DNA of 64,000 bases from Cunninghamella blakesleeana (taxonomy: Eukaryota; Mucoromycota; Mucoromycetes; Mucorales; Cunninghamellaceae). Shown here piece after piece: positions 14,040 to 24,934 of this stretch (its first letter is position 1; every line of letters starts with the position of its first letter). Under the pieces are notes generated by a model. That model was not told the DNA's origin and made no database searches. It saw nothing but the letters and a program-made list of their open reading frames with translations. Location: contig JAFCIZ010000005.1 of NCBI GenBank assembly GCA_017871115.1, positions 5,325,501 to 5,389,500 of the forward strand, written 5' to 3'. The position numbers and the translations under genes were made by a program.

Positions 14040-14278
14040 CATTATTCTTTTTTTTTTTTTTTCTTTATTTTTCTCCTATATCTATCTATTTATTTATTTA
14101 TTTTACCAGAAGTATCAACTTGAGGGAATAATTGATAGGTACAAGGAAGAGCTTGACCTATAACATAAGGGTAATTGGGTTGGGGAGAAGAAACATTAAA
14201 TACACCAGTAGGAGATGTCACTTGAGCAGAAACAGTAGCAATAGTAGCAGCAACGAATGAAATGACTGAGAACTTCAT
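13538..14278 (-). CDS. Small secreted GPI-anchored surface protein
   Basis: Predicted cell-surface protein of 191 residues. Exons 14278-14107 and 13941-13538 join within GGT to read DTSG-ITLTINL. Residues 1-18 (MKFSVISFVAATIATVSA) are a signal peptide. The mature part begins QVTSPTGVFNVSSPQPNYPYVIGQ, resembling the Kre9/Knh1-like N-terminal domain, in which a TSP-type start is followed by a beta-sandwich. A Ser/Thr/Pro/Gly-rich linker is followed by a hydrophobic tail (KTAFALSAVAVIAFVF) ending at the stop, which fits GPI attachment. No enzymatic motif seen. A second gene of the same general design lies at 23782-24273. Role is inferred as wall or surface structure. Confidence 0.78.
13999..14037. 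repeat. (TA)n microsatellite inside the GPI protein intron
   Basis: About 19 TA units within the single intron (13942-14106) of the GPI-anchored protein gene. Likely length-variable. Confidence 0.9.
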
Positions 14279-15105
14279 TATATATATTATTATATTGTGT
14301 TGTTATTATATATGATTAAAAAAAAGAAGAGGTATATATATTTTTTTTAAAAAAAAGTAAAAAGGAGGTGAAAGAAAAACGAAGAAAAGGGGAGAAAATA
14401 AATATTTTTTTTAAAGAAAAAAAATATTTTTAAATTTTTAAAGAACGTGTAAATATAGCCGCCGCCGCTCTATATATGGTAATCATCATCTATTTTTTTA
14501 TTTTTACTTTTTACCAGTTTTAAAAAATTATTTATCATTGGTTATTTTAATATATCATGCTATTTACCAAAATGTAAATCAAATTCTTTTTATATATACA
14601 CACATATGTATATACATATATATATATATACACGCACACAAACGTATATATTTTTAAGTTATTAATCCATTTTTATATACTTTTAAACCTTGTTTTATCT
14701 TTTTCCACTCAACGAAACCTTGAATGTTTTGATTACTATTACCGCTGTCAATCAACTCACGTGATTGGTTCAAAAAATGTAAAAGTTAAATTATAGTTGA
14801 TGGTTTTTTTTTTATTATTATTATTTACACTGATATGTCATTCTAAAAAAAAAAAATAATATACAAAAATTATTTTCTTTTTTTCTTTCTCTTGTCAGCG
14901 CATCATTTAACCAAAGTAGTAATAATAAAAAAAATAATAAATAAAATAAAAATAAGGATTATAAAGGGTCTCTGCACAAACAACGATCATTAAGAAAAAA
15001 AAAAAAAAGGATTTTTTAAAAATGAGAAGAAAAAATAAATGATGTCATGATAAGAAAAAAAAAGAGAAGAGAAAAATAAATAATGCAGAGTATATATAAA
15101 TAAAC
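14279..15105. other. Intergenic region, GPI protein promoter and Snu13 3' end
   Basis: Upstream DNA for the minus-strand GPI gene. Holds an isolated GC-rich spot (gccgccgccgct, about 14458-14471), an E-box next to a CCAAT-like sequence at about 14758-14770, and long A/T tracts. No gene seen. Confidence 0.6.
14757..14770. promoter_or_regulatory. E-box (CACGTG) beside a CCAAT-like box
   Basis: The sequence tcacgtgattggtt joins a palindromic CACGTG (bHLH/Cbf1-type site) directly to ATTGG, the reverse of CCAAT. It lies about 480 bp upstream of the GPI protein start. Regulatory role is inferred from the motifs. Confidence 0.3.
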
Positions 15106-15880
15106 TTAAATAAGTAACTTTTCAATTTGATTCTTGATAGATAAAATTTGGGGTTTTAAATCAGAAGCTTCATTGGTAGTAACGGAAGCAGAAATCACGG
15201 AACGAGATACACCACAAGCACGACCAAGAGCGGTTTTTGATGGAACAAATACGTAAGGAACGTTTTTATCTTCACATAATAAAGGAAGATGTAAAATGAT
15301 TTCAAGAGGTTCAGCATCAGCTAATAAAAGAGAAATAGAAGAATATGTATTGATATTAATATTAATATTTAATACATTATAATAGTTTAAACAAAGTATT
15401 GATAAAAGTTTATATATATATATGTATATCTCAGGAAGACTAATCGATTGTACCACACATAGAAGAAAAAAAGTGGTAAACTTTTTTTCAACTGATAGCG
15501 AATACAGTGGAGCATAATTTCATCATATAATACATATATATAGCTTTTCAACCAATGTTTTTCATGTATTCATTTATAATATGAAAAAAAAGACTTACCA
15601 GCCATAACGATGAATTCGGAAATACCACGGTTAAGAGTCTTGGTAGCTTCGTTAGCACCCTTCTTTAATTGTTTATAGTGAGAGGCTTGTTGTACGAGAT
15701 CAAGAATGGTGTTGGTTAAAGCAGCATCGGCAAGAGGGAAAGCTCTAGGATTAACAGACTAATCGTAAAATAAATATAAATCAAATATATTAAATTAAAT
15801 TAATAAATAAACTCTTTTAATAAAAGATATATATTTTTATATGTATATTAAAAATCAATTGTATATTATATGTTTACCAT
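15106..15880 (-). CDS. SNU13: Snu13/NHP2L1 (15.5K) RNA-binding protein
   Basis: L7Ae-family protein that binds kink-turns in U4 snRNA and box C/D snoRNAs, so it serves both splicing and rRNA modification. Three coding exons: 15880-15878 (only the ATG), 15758-15599, 15320-15106. They give 125 residues, essentially the family length. Key features are [13 protein letters not shown] at the start, the RNA-binding [18 protein letters not shown] core, the [20 protein letters not shown] segment and a C-terminal helix. The ATG-only exon is supported by an exact GTAAAC donor after ATG, a TTAG acceptor before TCTGTTAATCC, and phase. The open frame at 15106-15456 overshoots into the second intron and is not the real protein start. 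Confidence 0.95.
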
Positions 15881-17793
15881 GATTGATTATATATTTTATG
15901 TTTGATTGATTAAAAAATAAAAAGAGAAAAAAAAAAAACTTTTTTTTTAAACACGCTTTATTATAAGAAAAATTTTTTTATAAAAAATTCCAGGACTGGT
16001 TTTAAGAAATTTATAAACTCAGCTTTTCTTCTTCCTTTTTGAGATTTATCAAGTTCCTTTTTAAGAATTGTGTTAAAAAGTGATTGAATGTACAAGTAAA
16101 TAAAAGTTTTAATCAGTTTTATTAGATAAATAAAAATAAGAATTGTATAATTCAATTAATTGAAATAATATATATTTTAATAACGGATTGCAAGCTCTGG
16201 CCAAAAATTACGGTTTGACAATGGTAAGAATTCTCGGTAGTGTTGTCAGTCCCATTAAAAACACCTCCTCTTTTCTTATTTTCCTGTAATGTCTCGTTAA
16301 ACTAACTAAAGTAGTAACTATAGTAAAGTAACAGAAGAGGAAAAGATTAAAAGGAGAAATTTTTTAAAGAAGAGCAAAAGAATGCTATTTTGAATAATAA
16401 AAAGAGTAGTCATATTGAACAAAGAGAAGATTAACACCTTTAATTAATAAAAAATCATTGTCTTGAATAACAAAAGTGATCATCATATTTAATAAAAAAA
16501 AAACATTATTGTGGATAAAAAAAATTAATTTATGAGGAAAAGAAAGAGTGCTATCAAGGAAGAAAAAAAAAATACTACTTTGAACTAAAAAAAATATCGC
16601 CTCAAATAAAACTCGATAAGCATCTTCAATAAATAAAACCAATTTCATAAATAAAGTAAACCAAGCGTCTTGGAGTAAATAAACTAATCATCTCGTACAA
16701 TAGAAAAGCAGCCACTTTGAATAGTAAATTACCATCAGATTCTGTAAACCATACAATTATTTATACTCTTTTCTACTTCCATATAGTTTTGCAAATTAGA
16801 GATAAAAAAGTTTTAGAGAGAATATTTTATCAAATTCGATCATCTTTAAATATTGTTACCATCTTACAAAAGTAAAAGACCATCATCATGTCAAGCAAAT
16901 ATAAAGGTCATAATCATAAATAATGACTCTAAATAAAAATGAACCTAACCAAACAGGCAGTAAGGTTAATCTTTGAAATTTGAGTTATCATGTTTGAAAC
17001 TTTGGGTGCAATACCATTCACCGTTTTGTTGGTACAGAAAATTAAGTATTAGTAACCAATGCTAATAAGTAGTCTCCACCACGTAAAATAGAACTGGTCA
17101 TGGATAGGTCCATAATCATGCGATAAGTTTCATTTAAAGTTTAAATATCAATGGAAAGATGAAGATAGGTGGATAAAAGGGCTTTGTAAATCCATAGTAT
17201 AGGTATTAAAAACATCATTAAATAAGAATAATGATTAGATGGCCATTGGCTTATTTATATTATATTATATATGTATTTTCTTTAAAACACGAAAATAAAT
17301 AAAATAAAAAAGTTTACCAATAAAGAATTGTCATAAAGAATAGTAAAAGGTCACCACCAGAAATAGCTGATACCAGTAGTTATTAAAGGAAAAAGAGAGT
17401 AATAAATTACTAAAGATAGCATTCAATTCTTATAAAAGGCTGGCCAAAAATTATAAATAATTTTATTCTATTAATTCAAATATATATATATAGAGTAATA
17501 AAAGTAATATATTCTGCAAAAAAATATCCTTCAGTTTAAAAAATATAATTAGCTTGGAAAAAAAATAGTGAGTACGTACCATTTAATATTTTTTTATTTG
17601 GGATACTATTACTAGCTAGGTGATGAAATTATAACAATAGAAAAAAATTATAGTGTAGTAAATTCTCAAGAGGTACAAAAGAAAAATTGTAATTCCGCTC
17701 AAAATTTTTTTGAAGCATATTATAAAAAAAGTTGGCCAATTTATTTATTTTGTTTTTTCTTTCCATTGTTTATTTTTTTTAATAATAATATAA
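15881..17793. other. Intergenic region with decayed repeat array
   Basis: Lies between the divergent starts of Snu13 and Nuc1. No intact gene. From about 16385 to 17460 it has a repetitive texture with a period of roughly 23-24 bp, bounded by a 14-bp direct repeat (16197-16210 and 17440-17453). See the repeat entry and findings. Confidence 0.65.
16385..16745 (-). repeat. Degenerate tandem repeat, about 23-24 bp unit
   Basis: On the plus strand about 15 consecutive imperfect units of 20-26 bp have the form gaataa-taaaa-...-atcatctt. On the minus strand one frame stays open for about 100 codons (from about 16690 to 16385). It reads as an 8-residue periodic, strongly hydrophobic sequence, with segments such as VLFIEDAYRVLFEA and FLVQSSIFFFFLDS. 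Related but more decayed units continue to about 17460 (e.g. RGGDYLLALVTN on the minus strand near 17070), with stops in every frame. This may be the remnant of a gene for a short-repeat protein or a satellite-like array; I do not recognise the family. Confidence 0.5.
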
Positions 17794-19007
17794 ATGCCAG
17801 TAGCAGAAAAAATATCCTTAGTCCTTGGTGGTGCAGCTTTGGGGGCTGTTTCCTATGCTTTTTTTCAAAAGACAACACAGCCATCCAAAATGGCTATGAT
17901 GGAACCTATTCATTTAGTTCCTACAACACCTACTACACTTGGTCAACTTCCTTTAGATCCTAGAGACACTGCTAAATTTATTTTGCCTTTTGGTTCACCT
18001 GGTAAATATATATAAATTATAAAAATAGCAATAAATGAAGGGAAAATAGTAATAATAAAGAAAGATAAAAAAAAGAAGAATAGCGTATTATTTATATTAT
18101 GTTTCAAATAAATATAAATAGGACCTGTCAATGATATTATTTATCGTTCTGGATATATCACTTCATACAATAGACGAGATCGTAATCCTAATTGGGTAGC
18201 TGAACACTTAACAGCGGATTCATTAAAACGTATGGAAGGCGTAGATCGTGGAAAATCCAACTTTAAAGAAGATGAAAAAATCCCACCCAAGTTTCGTGCT
18301 CGTTTATCCGATTATTTTAGAAGTGGATTTGATCGTGGCCATATGGTGCCTGCTGCTGATATGAAAAACAATCAGACTAGTATGGATGAAACGTTTTATT
18401 TAACAAATATTGCTCCTCAAGTGGGTGAAGGATTCAATCGTGATTGTAAAGTGAAATTATAATTAATATATATATATATATATATATATATGTATTATGG
18501 TTTACTCATATGTACATTCCCCCATTTTATTGTTATTATTATTATTATCAATGTTATTATTATCATTATATAGATTGGGCTCATTTTGAATCATTTTGTA
18601 GATCATTGGTATACAAGTTCACAAATGTATATGTATTTACGGGTCCTTTATATTTACCCCATCAAGAAGCTGATGGAAAATTTTATGTTAAATATCAAGT
18701 GATTGGAAATCCACCTAATGTATCAGTTCCAACTCATTTTTATAAAGTGATTATGACAGAAAAGAATGGAAAATTCAGTGTTGGGGCCTTTGTTTTACCT
18801 AATCAACCTATTCCTGATGACACACCTTTAGAAGCTTTCAAAGTACCTTTAGATGCTGTGGAACGCGGTACAGGGTTGCTTTTCTTTGATCGAATGGGAC
18901 CTGCTAAAGCAAATATCACGGATTTATGTAAAGAAACAAAATGTCAAGTAGTTTTATCTAAATTCCATGAAGCTAAGAAAAATGCTACACCTCAACTTTC
19001 TGCTTAA
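17794..19007 (+). CDS. NUC1: Mitochondrial nuclease Nuc1 / endonuclease G
   Basis: DNA/RNA non-specific (beta-beta-alpha metal) endonuclease of mitochondria, linked in yeast to apoptosis-like death and mitochondrial DNA turnover. Three exons: 17794-18001, 18122-18445, 18574-19007, in phase, 321 residues. The N-terminal hydrophobic segment (about 7-25, ISLVLGGAALGAVSYAFF) fits an inner-membrane or intermembrane-space location. The catalytic motif FDRGHMVPAADM has His about residue 143. The metal-binding Asn region is conserved (NIAPQVGEGFNRDYWAHFE; the Tyr codon is split by intron 2). The C-terminal part (VYVFTGPLYLP, VPTHFYKVI, GAFVLPN) is typical. Length matches yeast Nuc1 closely. Confidence 0.95.
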
Positions 19008-19228
19008 AAAACACATACGCACAAACGCACACTCTTTCTCTTTTCCTCTCTTTTCCTTTCTTTTATTTATTTTATAACCCATTTGCATTTATTGATTATT
19101 TGTTCATTGTGTATATTAAAAATGATTTTTTTATTCTCTTAATTTTCATCATTGTTAGCCTTATTATTATTATATTTATGTGTTTATTATACAGATATTT
19201 TAGAAAGGGTTACTAGATAAAAGTTATT

Positions 19229-19276
<48 letters not shown>

Positions 19277-19326
19277 AGTAACAATCTATACTTTGTAAAT
19301 ATATGTTCTTTTCTTTTGCGTGAATT
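19008..19326. other. Short convergent intergenic spacer
   Basis: Lies between the 3' ends of Nuc1 (+) and cardiolipin synthase (-). Holds CT-rich and T-rich stretches and a TA run at about 19239-19272. No gene seen; presumably carries both 3' UTRs. Confidence 0.7.
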
Positions 19327-20428
19327 TTATTTTGACTTGTTGAGTATTCTAACTGCATCCTTTGAAAAAACATAGCTTGCTCCAGACCAAACAGTAGTTG
19401 TGCCCACGACCCAGCTATGAAGTAATAATAATGATAAAAAAATATAAAAAGAAAGTAATGAATTCCTGTGTGTATATATATATGTATTTATACAACATCG
19501 TCAGTATTTAGTTTTTTATTTTTTGCTTACTGCATCATGGTCATAATTTCTGTTGAAGGAACACTCATACTCATTGAAGTTAAAGAGCATCCCATCAATA
19601 GTAATTGAAGGGCTGTGTTAACTTTACTGATAGTAGTTGGTCGAACTTCTGCTGATGGTATAGAAAAATCAAAGTATCTGGTTAAAGTTTTCTTTATAAA
19701 ATAAATAAATAAATCAATAAGAATAAAAATACAGATAAATTAGAAACATTAGTGCTTTTATTATTTACTTAAATCCTATGAATTTATTATTATTATTATT
19801 ATTAAAAACTTACAGGTTCTGGAAGTGAGATGTATCTATAATAAAATGCTGATAGTACTAAACCAACATCTCTACCTAAAATGACACCTGCCAATGGTAC
19901 TATTTAATATATATCAAATCAAAAATATAAAAATAGAAATGATTAATGTGTATAATTTAAAAATAGATTTGATTGAAAGTAAATAAAAAAAAAAACGTTT
20001 TCATTTTTACTTACATGGTAATACACCTTCCATTGCTAGTGTTATAGTCATTATAGTCATTAGAGTTTTATCTGCAGCGGGATCAATAATACTTCCGACA
20101 AATGTTTTTAAATTGTAACGTCTTGCAATATAACCATCCAGCTATAAATAATAGTAATAATAGTTATAACCATGAAATAATAAATAATGATTTTTTTTTT
20201 TTCGTTTTTTTATTTGGTTCATTTTCTATTTTTTTTTCTTTACCATATCCGTAAAACCAGCTAATGCAAAAATACCAAGAGCAGCGTCATAATTATGTTG
20301 TATAATTAAATAGCCAATGAAAGGTGCTGAGAGTAATCTTGAAAATGTCAAAAAATTTGGAATTGTATAAATATTTTCATGTGTAGGTATAACGCTTTTT
20401 ATCTAACCCAAAATAAATAATCAAATAA

Positions 20429-20464
<36 letters not shown>

Positions 20465-21003
20465 TAGTTGTATTTTATCATAAAAAACGCGTTTTATATA
20501 TTGTCGCATTTTTTTTATCGGTAGCTATAATAACTATTATTTTACCAAAAGAACATTTATACCTTATTGACAACAACCTTTGCATTTTCGGCTTTTTGTT
20601 TAATATCTGTTTTAGAAGAAGATTCAGTAGTTCTATTTGAAGTATTGTGGAAAAATAAAGCTTTTTGATAGGGTGAACGCCATTGTTTAATTGATATGGA
20701 TTTTGGATTAAGAGTGGATCTAAAATAAGATATGTATATAGCAAATTATTAATTTCGAATATATATTTGAAAAATGAACCTCTTTATTTTATTGCCTATT
20801 GTGTATTATTTTTCAGTTTATTTTAGTTTATCTAATATGCTTGTCATACTTATTTATAATTACCTTGTATTTAAAGGAAAATGGTTTGAAGTTAAAGCTA
20901 ATTGACGTTTAGAATAAACTTGAGATAATTGAATAGTATTAATTGCTCGACGACGAATCGTACTAGTAGTTATATTTTGTATTTGGATGGATAATAATAT
21001 CAT
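19327..21003 (-). CDS. CRD1: Cardiolipin synthase (CDP-alcohol phosphatidyltransferase)
   Basis: Makes cardiolipin from phosphatidylglycerol and CDP-diacylglycerol in the mitochondrial inner membrane. Seven exons: 21003-20864, 20719-20563, 20402-20244, 20141-20015, 19899-19814, 19691-19531, 19414-19327, all in phase, 305 residues. The N-terminal 100 residues are basic and Ser/Thr-rich, as expected for a transit peptide. Then come IYTIPNFLTFSRLLSAPFIG and the full family signature DMLDGYIARR...GSIIDPAADK, matching D-x2-DG-x2-AR-x8-G-x3-D-x3-D. The signature is split by an intron after FTDM. Further membrane helices follow, and the C-terminus ends VWSGASYVFSKDAVRIL. Hidden from Met-to-stop scans because the exons are short. 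Confidence 0.93.
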
Positions 21004-21697
21004 TTATACAATTTTATTTATTAAATTCTAATCAGTTAAAATAATAAAATAAAAATAACAGGTATAGGAAAGAAAAAAAAATAATTTTTTTATTATTATT
21101 TTATTCGGTTAAATTTAAACCCAGAGTTTTAAAAAATTTGTTGATCCATTTTTTAATATCAAATCCATAAATCACATTTAAAATAACACACAGCAATGGG
21201 TAAGTATATATAATAAACTAAGCATATATTTTAATTAAATAATAATAAAAAATTATTAACTAATAAGAAAAAAAAATATAAAATAAAAAGTAAAGAGTAA
21301 TAGTAAAGGAAAATAAGTAAAGGTAGCCAGCTTTTTTTTTTTGTTTTGATTTTGAGATTTTTTTCTTTTAAAAAATAAAATATAATTAATAATAGTAGTA
21401 TATGTAGTATAAAAGTACGTAGTAAAGAGTAAAAAAAAATATATAATTATCAAATAAAAATAATGAAGTTAAAAAGAATTATAAATAGCAAGCATAAAGA
21501 TAATAGTAATTTTTTTTGTTGTAGTTTTTTAGTTGATGTTTGCTTTTTTCTTCTTTTTTTTACTTTTGTTGGGATCATGACGGAAGGATTATATATAAAT
21601 GATTCTTTTCTTTTTTCTTTTTAAATATGATATAATTGTTGATGGAATTGAAAAAAAATATATATAATATATATACTAGAAAAAGGATTGACATCGA
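21004..21697. other. Intergenic region, cardiolipin synthase promoter side
   Basis: AT-rich; open frames here are low-complexity. Upstream of cardiolipin synthase (start 21003), an aaacccagag-like motif sits at about 21116. The rest is A/T tracts and the 3' flank of the repeat-protein gene. No gene seen. Confidence 0.65.
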
Positions 21698-23203
21698 TTA
21701 TTTCCAGAATTGCCATGTCTTACGCTTATTTTCTTTCTTTTCTTTCTTTTCGTCCTTTTTCTTGCCAACTTTTTCAGAAACTACTTCAGCAACAGATTCA
21801 AGTGGTTTTTCAGCAACAGATACATTTGATTTATTATTCTATATAAAATAAACAAATAAAATAAATAAAAACATCAATTTAGTATTATTATTATTATTCC
21901 ATTTTAGATTGATGTTTATGTTTATATGCGTATTTTTTTTAAAATAATTTTTTCCCATGAATTTATTATTGTTATTATTATTACTACTATTACTATTTAC
22001 CTTATCCTTTTTGAAAAATCCAAGTACTGATTTTCTTTTCTTTAATTTAGTAGAACCGTTAAGGGTTTTAGATTTAACAGTATCATTAAGGGCAGCTACA
22101 CCTTCAACACTAGCTGTATTAACACTAGAGTCAACATCATCTAATGCTCTTGTTTCCTTTTCTCCTTCTTCGTTGGCTGATTTATCATCATCCTTAGTTT
22201 TTTCTTCTACTTTTTGTTCAGTTGATTCAGATTTAATTTCGTTTTCTTCTTTTGCTGCTTCCTTGGTAACTTCAGCAGATTTAGATTCTTCAGCAGCAGG
22301 CTTAACTTCTTCAGCAGATTTAGATTCTTCAGTAGCAGGCTTAACTTCTTCAGCAGGTTTAACTTCTTCAGCAGGTTTAACTTCTTCAGCAGGTTTAACT
22401 TCTTCAGTAGGTTTAACTTCTTTTTCAACGGGTTTAGGTTCTTCTACTTGCTTGACTTGTTCAACTTCAGCGGGCTTGGCTTCTTCTTTTTTAGGTTCTT
22501 CAGCTAATTTGGGTTCTTCTTTGATTTCTTCTACCTTAGCTACTTTAACAGCTTCAGGTTCATCCTTTTTAGTTTGTTCTACTTTAGGTTCTTCAGTTGA
22601 TTTAGGTTCTTCAATTGATTTAGGTTCTTCTTTTTTAACTTCTTCTACTTTAGTTTCTTCAACTGGTTTAACTTCTTCTACGGGTTTAGTTTCTGCAGCT
22701 GGCTTGACTTCTTCTACAGGCTTAGTTTCTTCAGTTGGCTTAGCTTCTACGGGTTTGATTTCTTCAACTGGTTTAACTTCTTCAACTGGTTTAACTTCTT
22801 CAGTTGGTTTAACTTCTTCAGTTGGTTTAACTTCTTCTACTGGTTTAGCTTCTTCTTCTTTGGTATTAGTAGTATCTTTTTGTTCCTTTTCTTCTTCAGT
22901 AACCTTAGTTTCAGACACGACTTTAGTTTCAGTTTCTTTTTCTTCTTGTTGCTTAGTTTCTACCTTAGTTTCTTCTTCTTTTTTAGGTTCGACCTTGGTT
23001 TCTTGTTCTTCAGTTTGAGCATTAGTAGTAGTAGTTTCAACATCAGAAGAACTATTGGAAGTATTATTAACTGAACTAGCAGTAGAGTGAGTAGTGGAAG
23101 GAGTATTGACACCTTGTTCAGCTGCTGCTGTTGTTGTTGCTGCTACAACTTTTTTGTTAGCCTTTTGTTGTTTACGACGTTGATTAGCGTTTTTTTTAGC
23201 CAT
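21698..23203 (-). CDS. Lys/Pro/Glu-repeat disordered protein
   Basis: Unrecognised protein of 447 residues. Exons 23203-22001 and 21838-21698 join in phase 0 after KKDK to read NNKSNVSVAEKPLESVAEVV. The N-terminus MAKKNANQRRKQQKANKK is highly basic, followed by an Ala/Thr/Ser stretch. Then come about 250 residues of tandem hexapeptide-like units (KPVEEV, KPTEEV, KPAEEV), interspersed with Val/Glu/Lys spacers. The end is basic again (KKKDEKKEKKENKRKTWQFWK). It is probably intrinsically disordered or forms extended charged helices. No domain seen. The alternative single-exon reading to 21839 ends in an Asn/Phe-rich intron translation and is less likely. Unequal crossing-over of the roughly 18-bp units would explain its growth. 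Confidence 0.75.
22270..22860 (-). repeat. Coding tandem repeat, about 18-bp units
   Basis: Repeated units such as gcaggtttaacttcttca on the plus strand encode KP(A/V/T)EEV on the minus strand. Two dense blocks lie at about 22300-22430 and 22640-22860. The units are not identical, so there is divergence as well as expansion. Confidence 0.85.
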
Positions 23204-23781
23204 AGTTTAAAATATAATAAAATAGTAATAGGGGTAGAAAATGAAAATTATTTTTTTTAAAAAAAAAGTTAGAAAAAGAAGAAAGAGAGGGAAAATAATA
23301 AAATGATAGAGAGTAAATAAATAAATATAAATAAAATAAAAAAAATTTGAAATGTCACTTGTAATTTTATTTTTTATTTTGATTGGCTCTATATATAACT
23401 AAACAATTAATTGTACACATATAACTATTTAAACTAACTCGTGATACCACTTTCTACCATAGCTATTTCACGTTTTAGTTTGCTTAACAAGTTGTCTTGT
23501 GTAACATAAAAATAGTTTGATCCATCGCTTTTTTTTTTTTAAAAAAGTTTAATACCCGTTAATTATAAAAATAATATATTTTAGGCTATAAATATTTAGA
23601 ATATGCAAAAAAAAAATATATATATATTTTTTTATATATTTTTTCAACCGATGGTAATTATGATTTGGAGTATGATTATTAGTATGTTTTATTATCAGTA
23701 TGATTATTACATTAAATTAAAATTAAATAAAAACTATTAAATATTAAAAAATAAGATCCAGCTTAACAAAAATTCATGATA
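23204..23781. other. Intergenic region, repeat-protein promoter
   Basis: Upstream of the repeat-protein gene. At about 23382-23400 it holds a CCAAT-type box (as attgg) next to a TATA-like tatatata. The rest is A/T tracts and 3' flank of the neighbouring minus-strand gene. No gene seen. Confidence 0.6.
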
Positions 23782-24273
23782 TTAAAAGAATGAAAAACCA
23801 AGAACTGCTAAAGCAATAGTTAAAAGTAAGGGTAATGATTGAGGTAAATGGGCCATAGCAGCACTGTGGAGCATCAATGGGAAAGAAGAAGCATTAAGAG
23901 CTCCCATTCCTTTGGTTTGAGCTACTTGGTTAACGGTTAAATAAAAGGTGAAATTTAATTCTTTAGGGAGAGTGACTTCATAAGAAGCAGAAATATTGGA
24001 AGAAAGTTTGGTACCAGTGTTATTGATAGGAGGAAGTTGAACATTACTAGCCAAGTTGACAATGTGTTGTTTAGCACTAGCATCTTCCCATAAGTCAATA
24101 TTAATTTTATAATCACCTTCGCCCATATTGGGGTATTGATATTCAATATTCAATTTTTGACCGGGAGAAACAGTGGTATTACTAGGTGGTGAAGTAATAG
24201 TGGGTCCCATTTGTGCTTGAGCAAGTGCTACCATTAATCCAACGAGAACAGCTAAACGTAACATAATAGACAT
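23782..24273 (-). CDS. Small GPI-anchored surface protein 2
   Basis: Single-exon gene of 163 residues. The signal peptide MSIMLRLAVLVGLMVALAQA is followed by QMGPTITSPPSNTTVSPGQKLNIEYQYP, the classic start of a Kre9/Knh-like or fibronectin-like surface domain (TSP, then G-x-x-hydrophobic). The rest is beta-rich with several possible N-glycosylation sites (NTT, NNT, NIS, NFT, NAS). The hydrophobic tail (SLPLLLTIALAVLGFSFF) fits GPI attachment. It shares the general plan of the 13538-14278 gene but not close sequence. A role at the wall or plasma membrane is inferred. The gene is head-to-head with ATG11 across 661 bp. Confidence 0.78.
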   Translation of the reverse strand: MSIMLRLAVLVGLMVALAQAQMGPTITSPPSNTTVSPGQKLNIEYQYPNMGEGDYKINIDLWEDASAKQHIVNLASNVQLPPINNTGTKLSSNISASYEVTLPKELNFTFYLTVNQVAQTKGMGALNASSFPLMLHSAAMAHLPQSLPLLLTIALAVLGFSFF

Positions 24274-24934
24274 GGTGATAATGATGGTTATATTATTTTA
24301 TTTTGAATAATAAAGGAATGAAATGGGGTAATATATTTTTTTTTAAAAAAAAAGATTGATGAAGAAAGAAAGAAAGAAGTTGCAAAAAAAAAAAGAAGGA
24401 TTTAAAAATAACATAATTATATTTATATTTTTTTTTACGTTAAAACTCAGAATGGATGGTAATTTACCTTTGATTTTCCCATACAATTTAAAAATAGGGA
24501 AAATCCTTCAACAAACTTAAAAAAACAAAAATAATAAATATAAAAAAAAGAAAATGTGGTAGTATCGTAATATATATATATATATAGATGAATAATAGTA
24601 AAATTATTTTTTAATATTATTATTATTATTATATTATCATTTTTATTAATAATTATAGTATTAATTTTATTATGGTATTGATTTAAAAAACTAGTATATG
24701 GAAAAATATATACTAAGGGTATATGGTTATTATTCTGAAAATTTTAACAGTGGCGATAAAAAAAAGTAATTAAAAGCCAGCTTGGTGTGGTGTGGTGTGC
24801 GGGTGTGTAAAAGATTAAAGCAAATTTTTATTTTTTCCTTTCAAAAAAATTAATTTTTTTTTTCTTTCTCTTTCTTTTTACTGTTAAATTATACTTATTG
24901 AATATTTTGTTACTTTTTATATATTTAAATAATA
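24274..24934. other. Divergent promoter region, GPI protein 2 / ATG11
   Basis: Head-to-head spacer. Contains GA/AG-rich and T-rich tracts, a TA run at about 24572-24585, and a short GT-rich, less AT-rich patch (ggtgtggtgtgcgggtgtg, about 24785-24805). No gene seen. Confidence 0.6.

Noticed and set aside
21957..23018. Plus-strand 353-codon frame of Ser/Thr/Gly/Leu repeats
   Set aside because: It is the exact antisense of the Lys/Pro/Glu repeat gene. The minus strand has a proper start, a spliced basic C-terminus and sensible composition.
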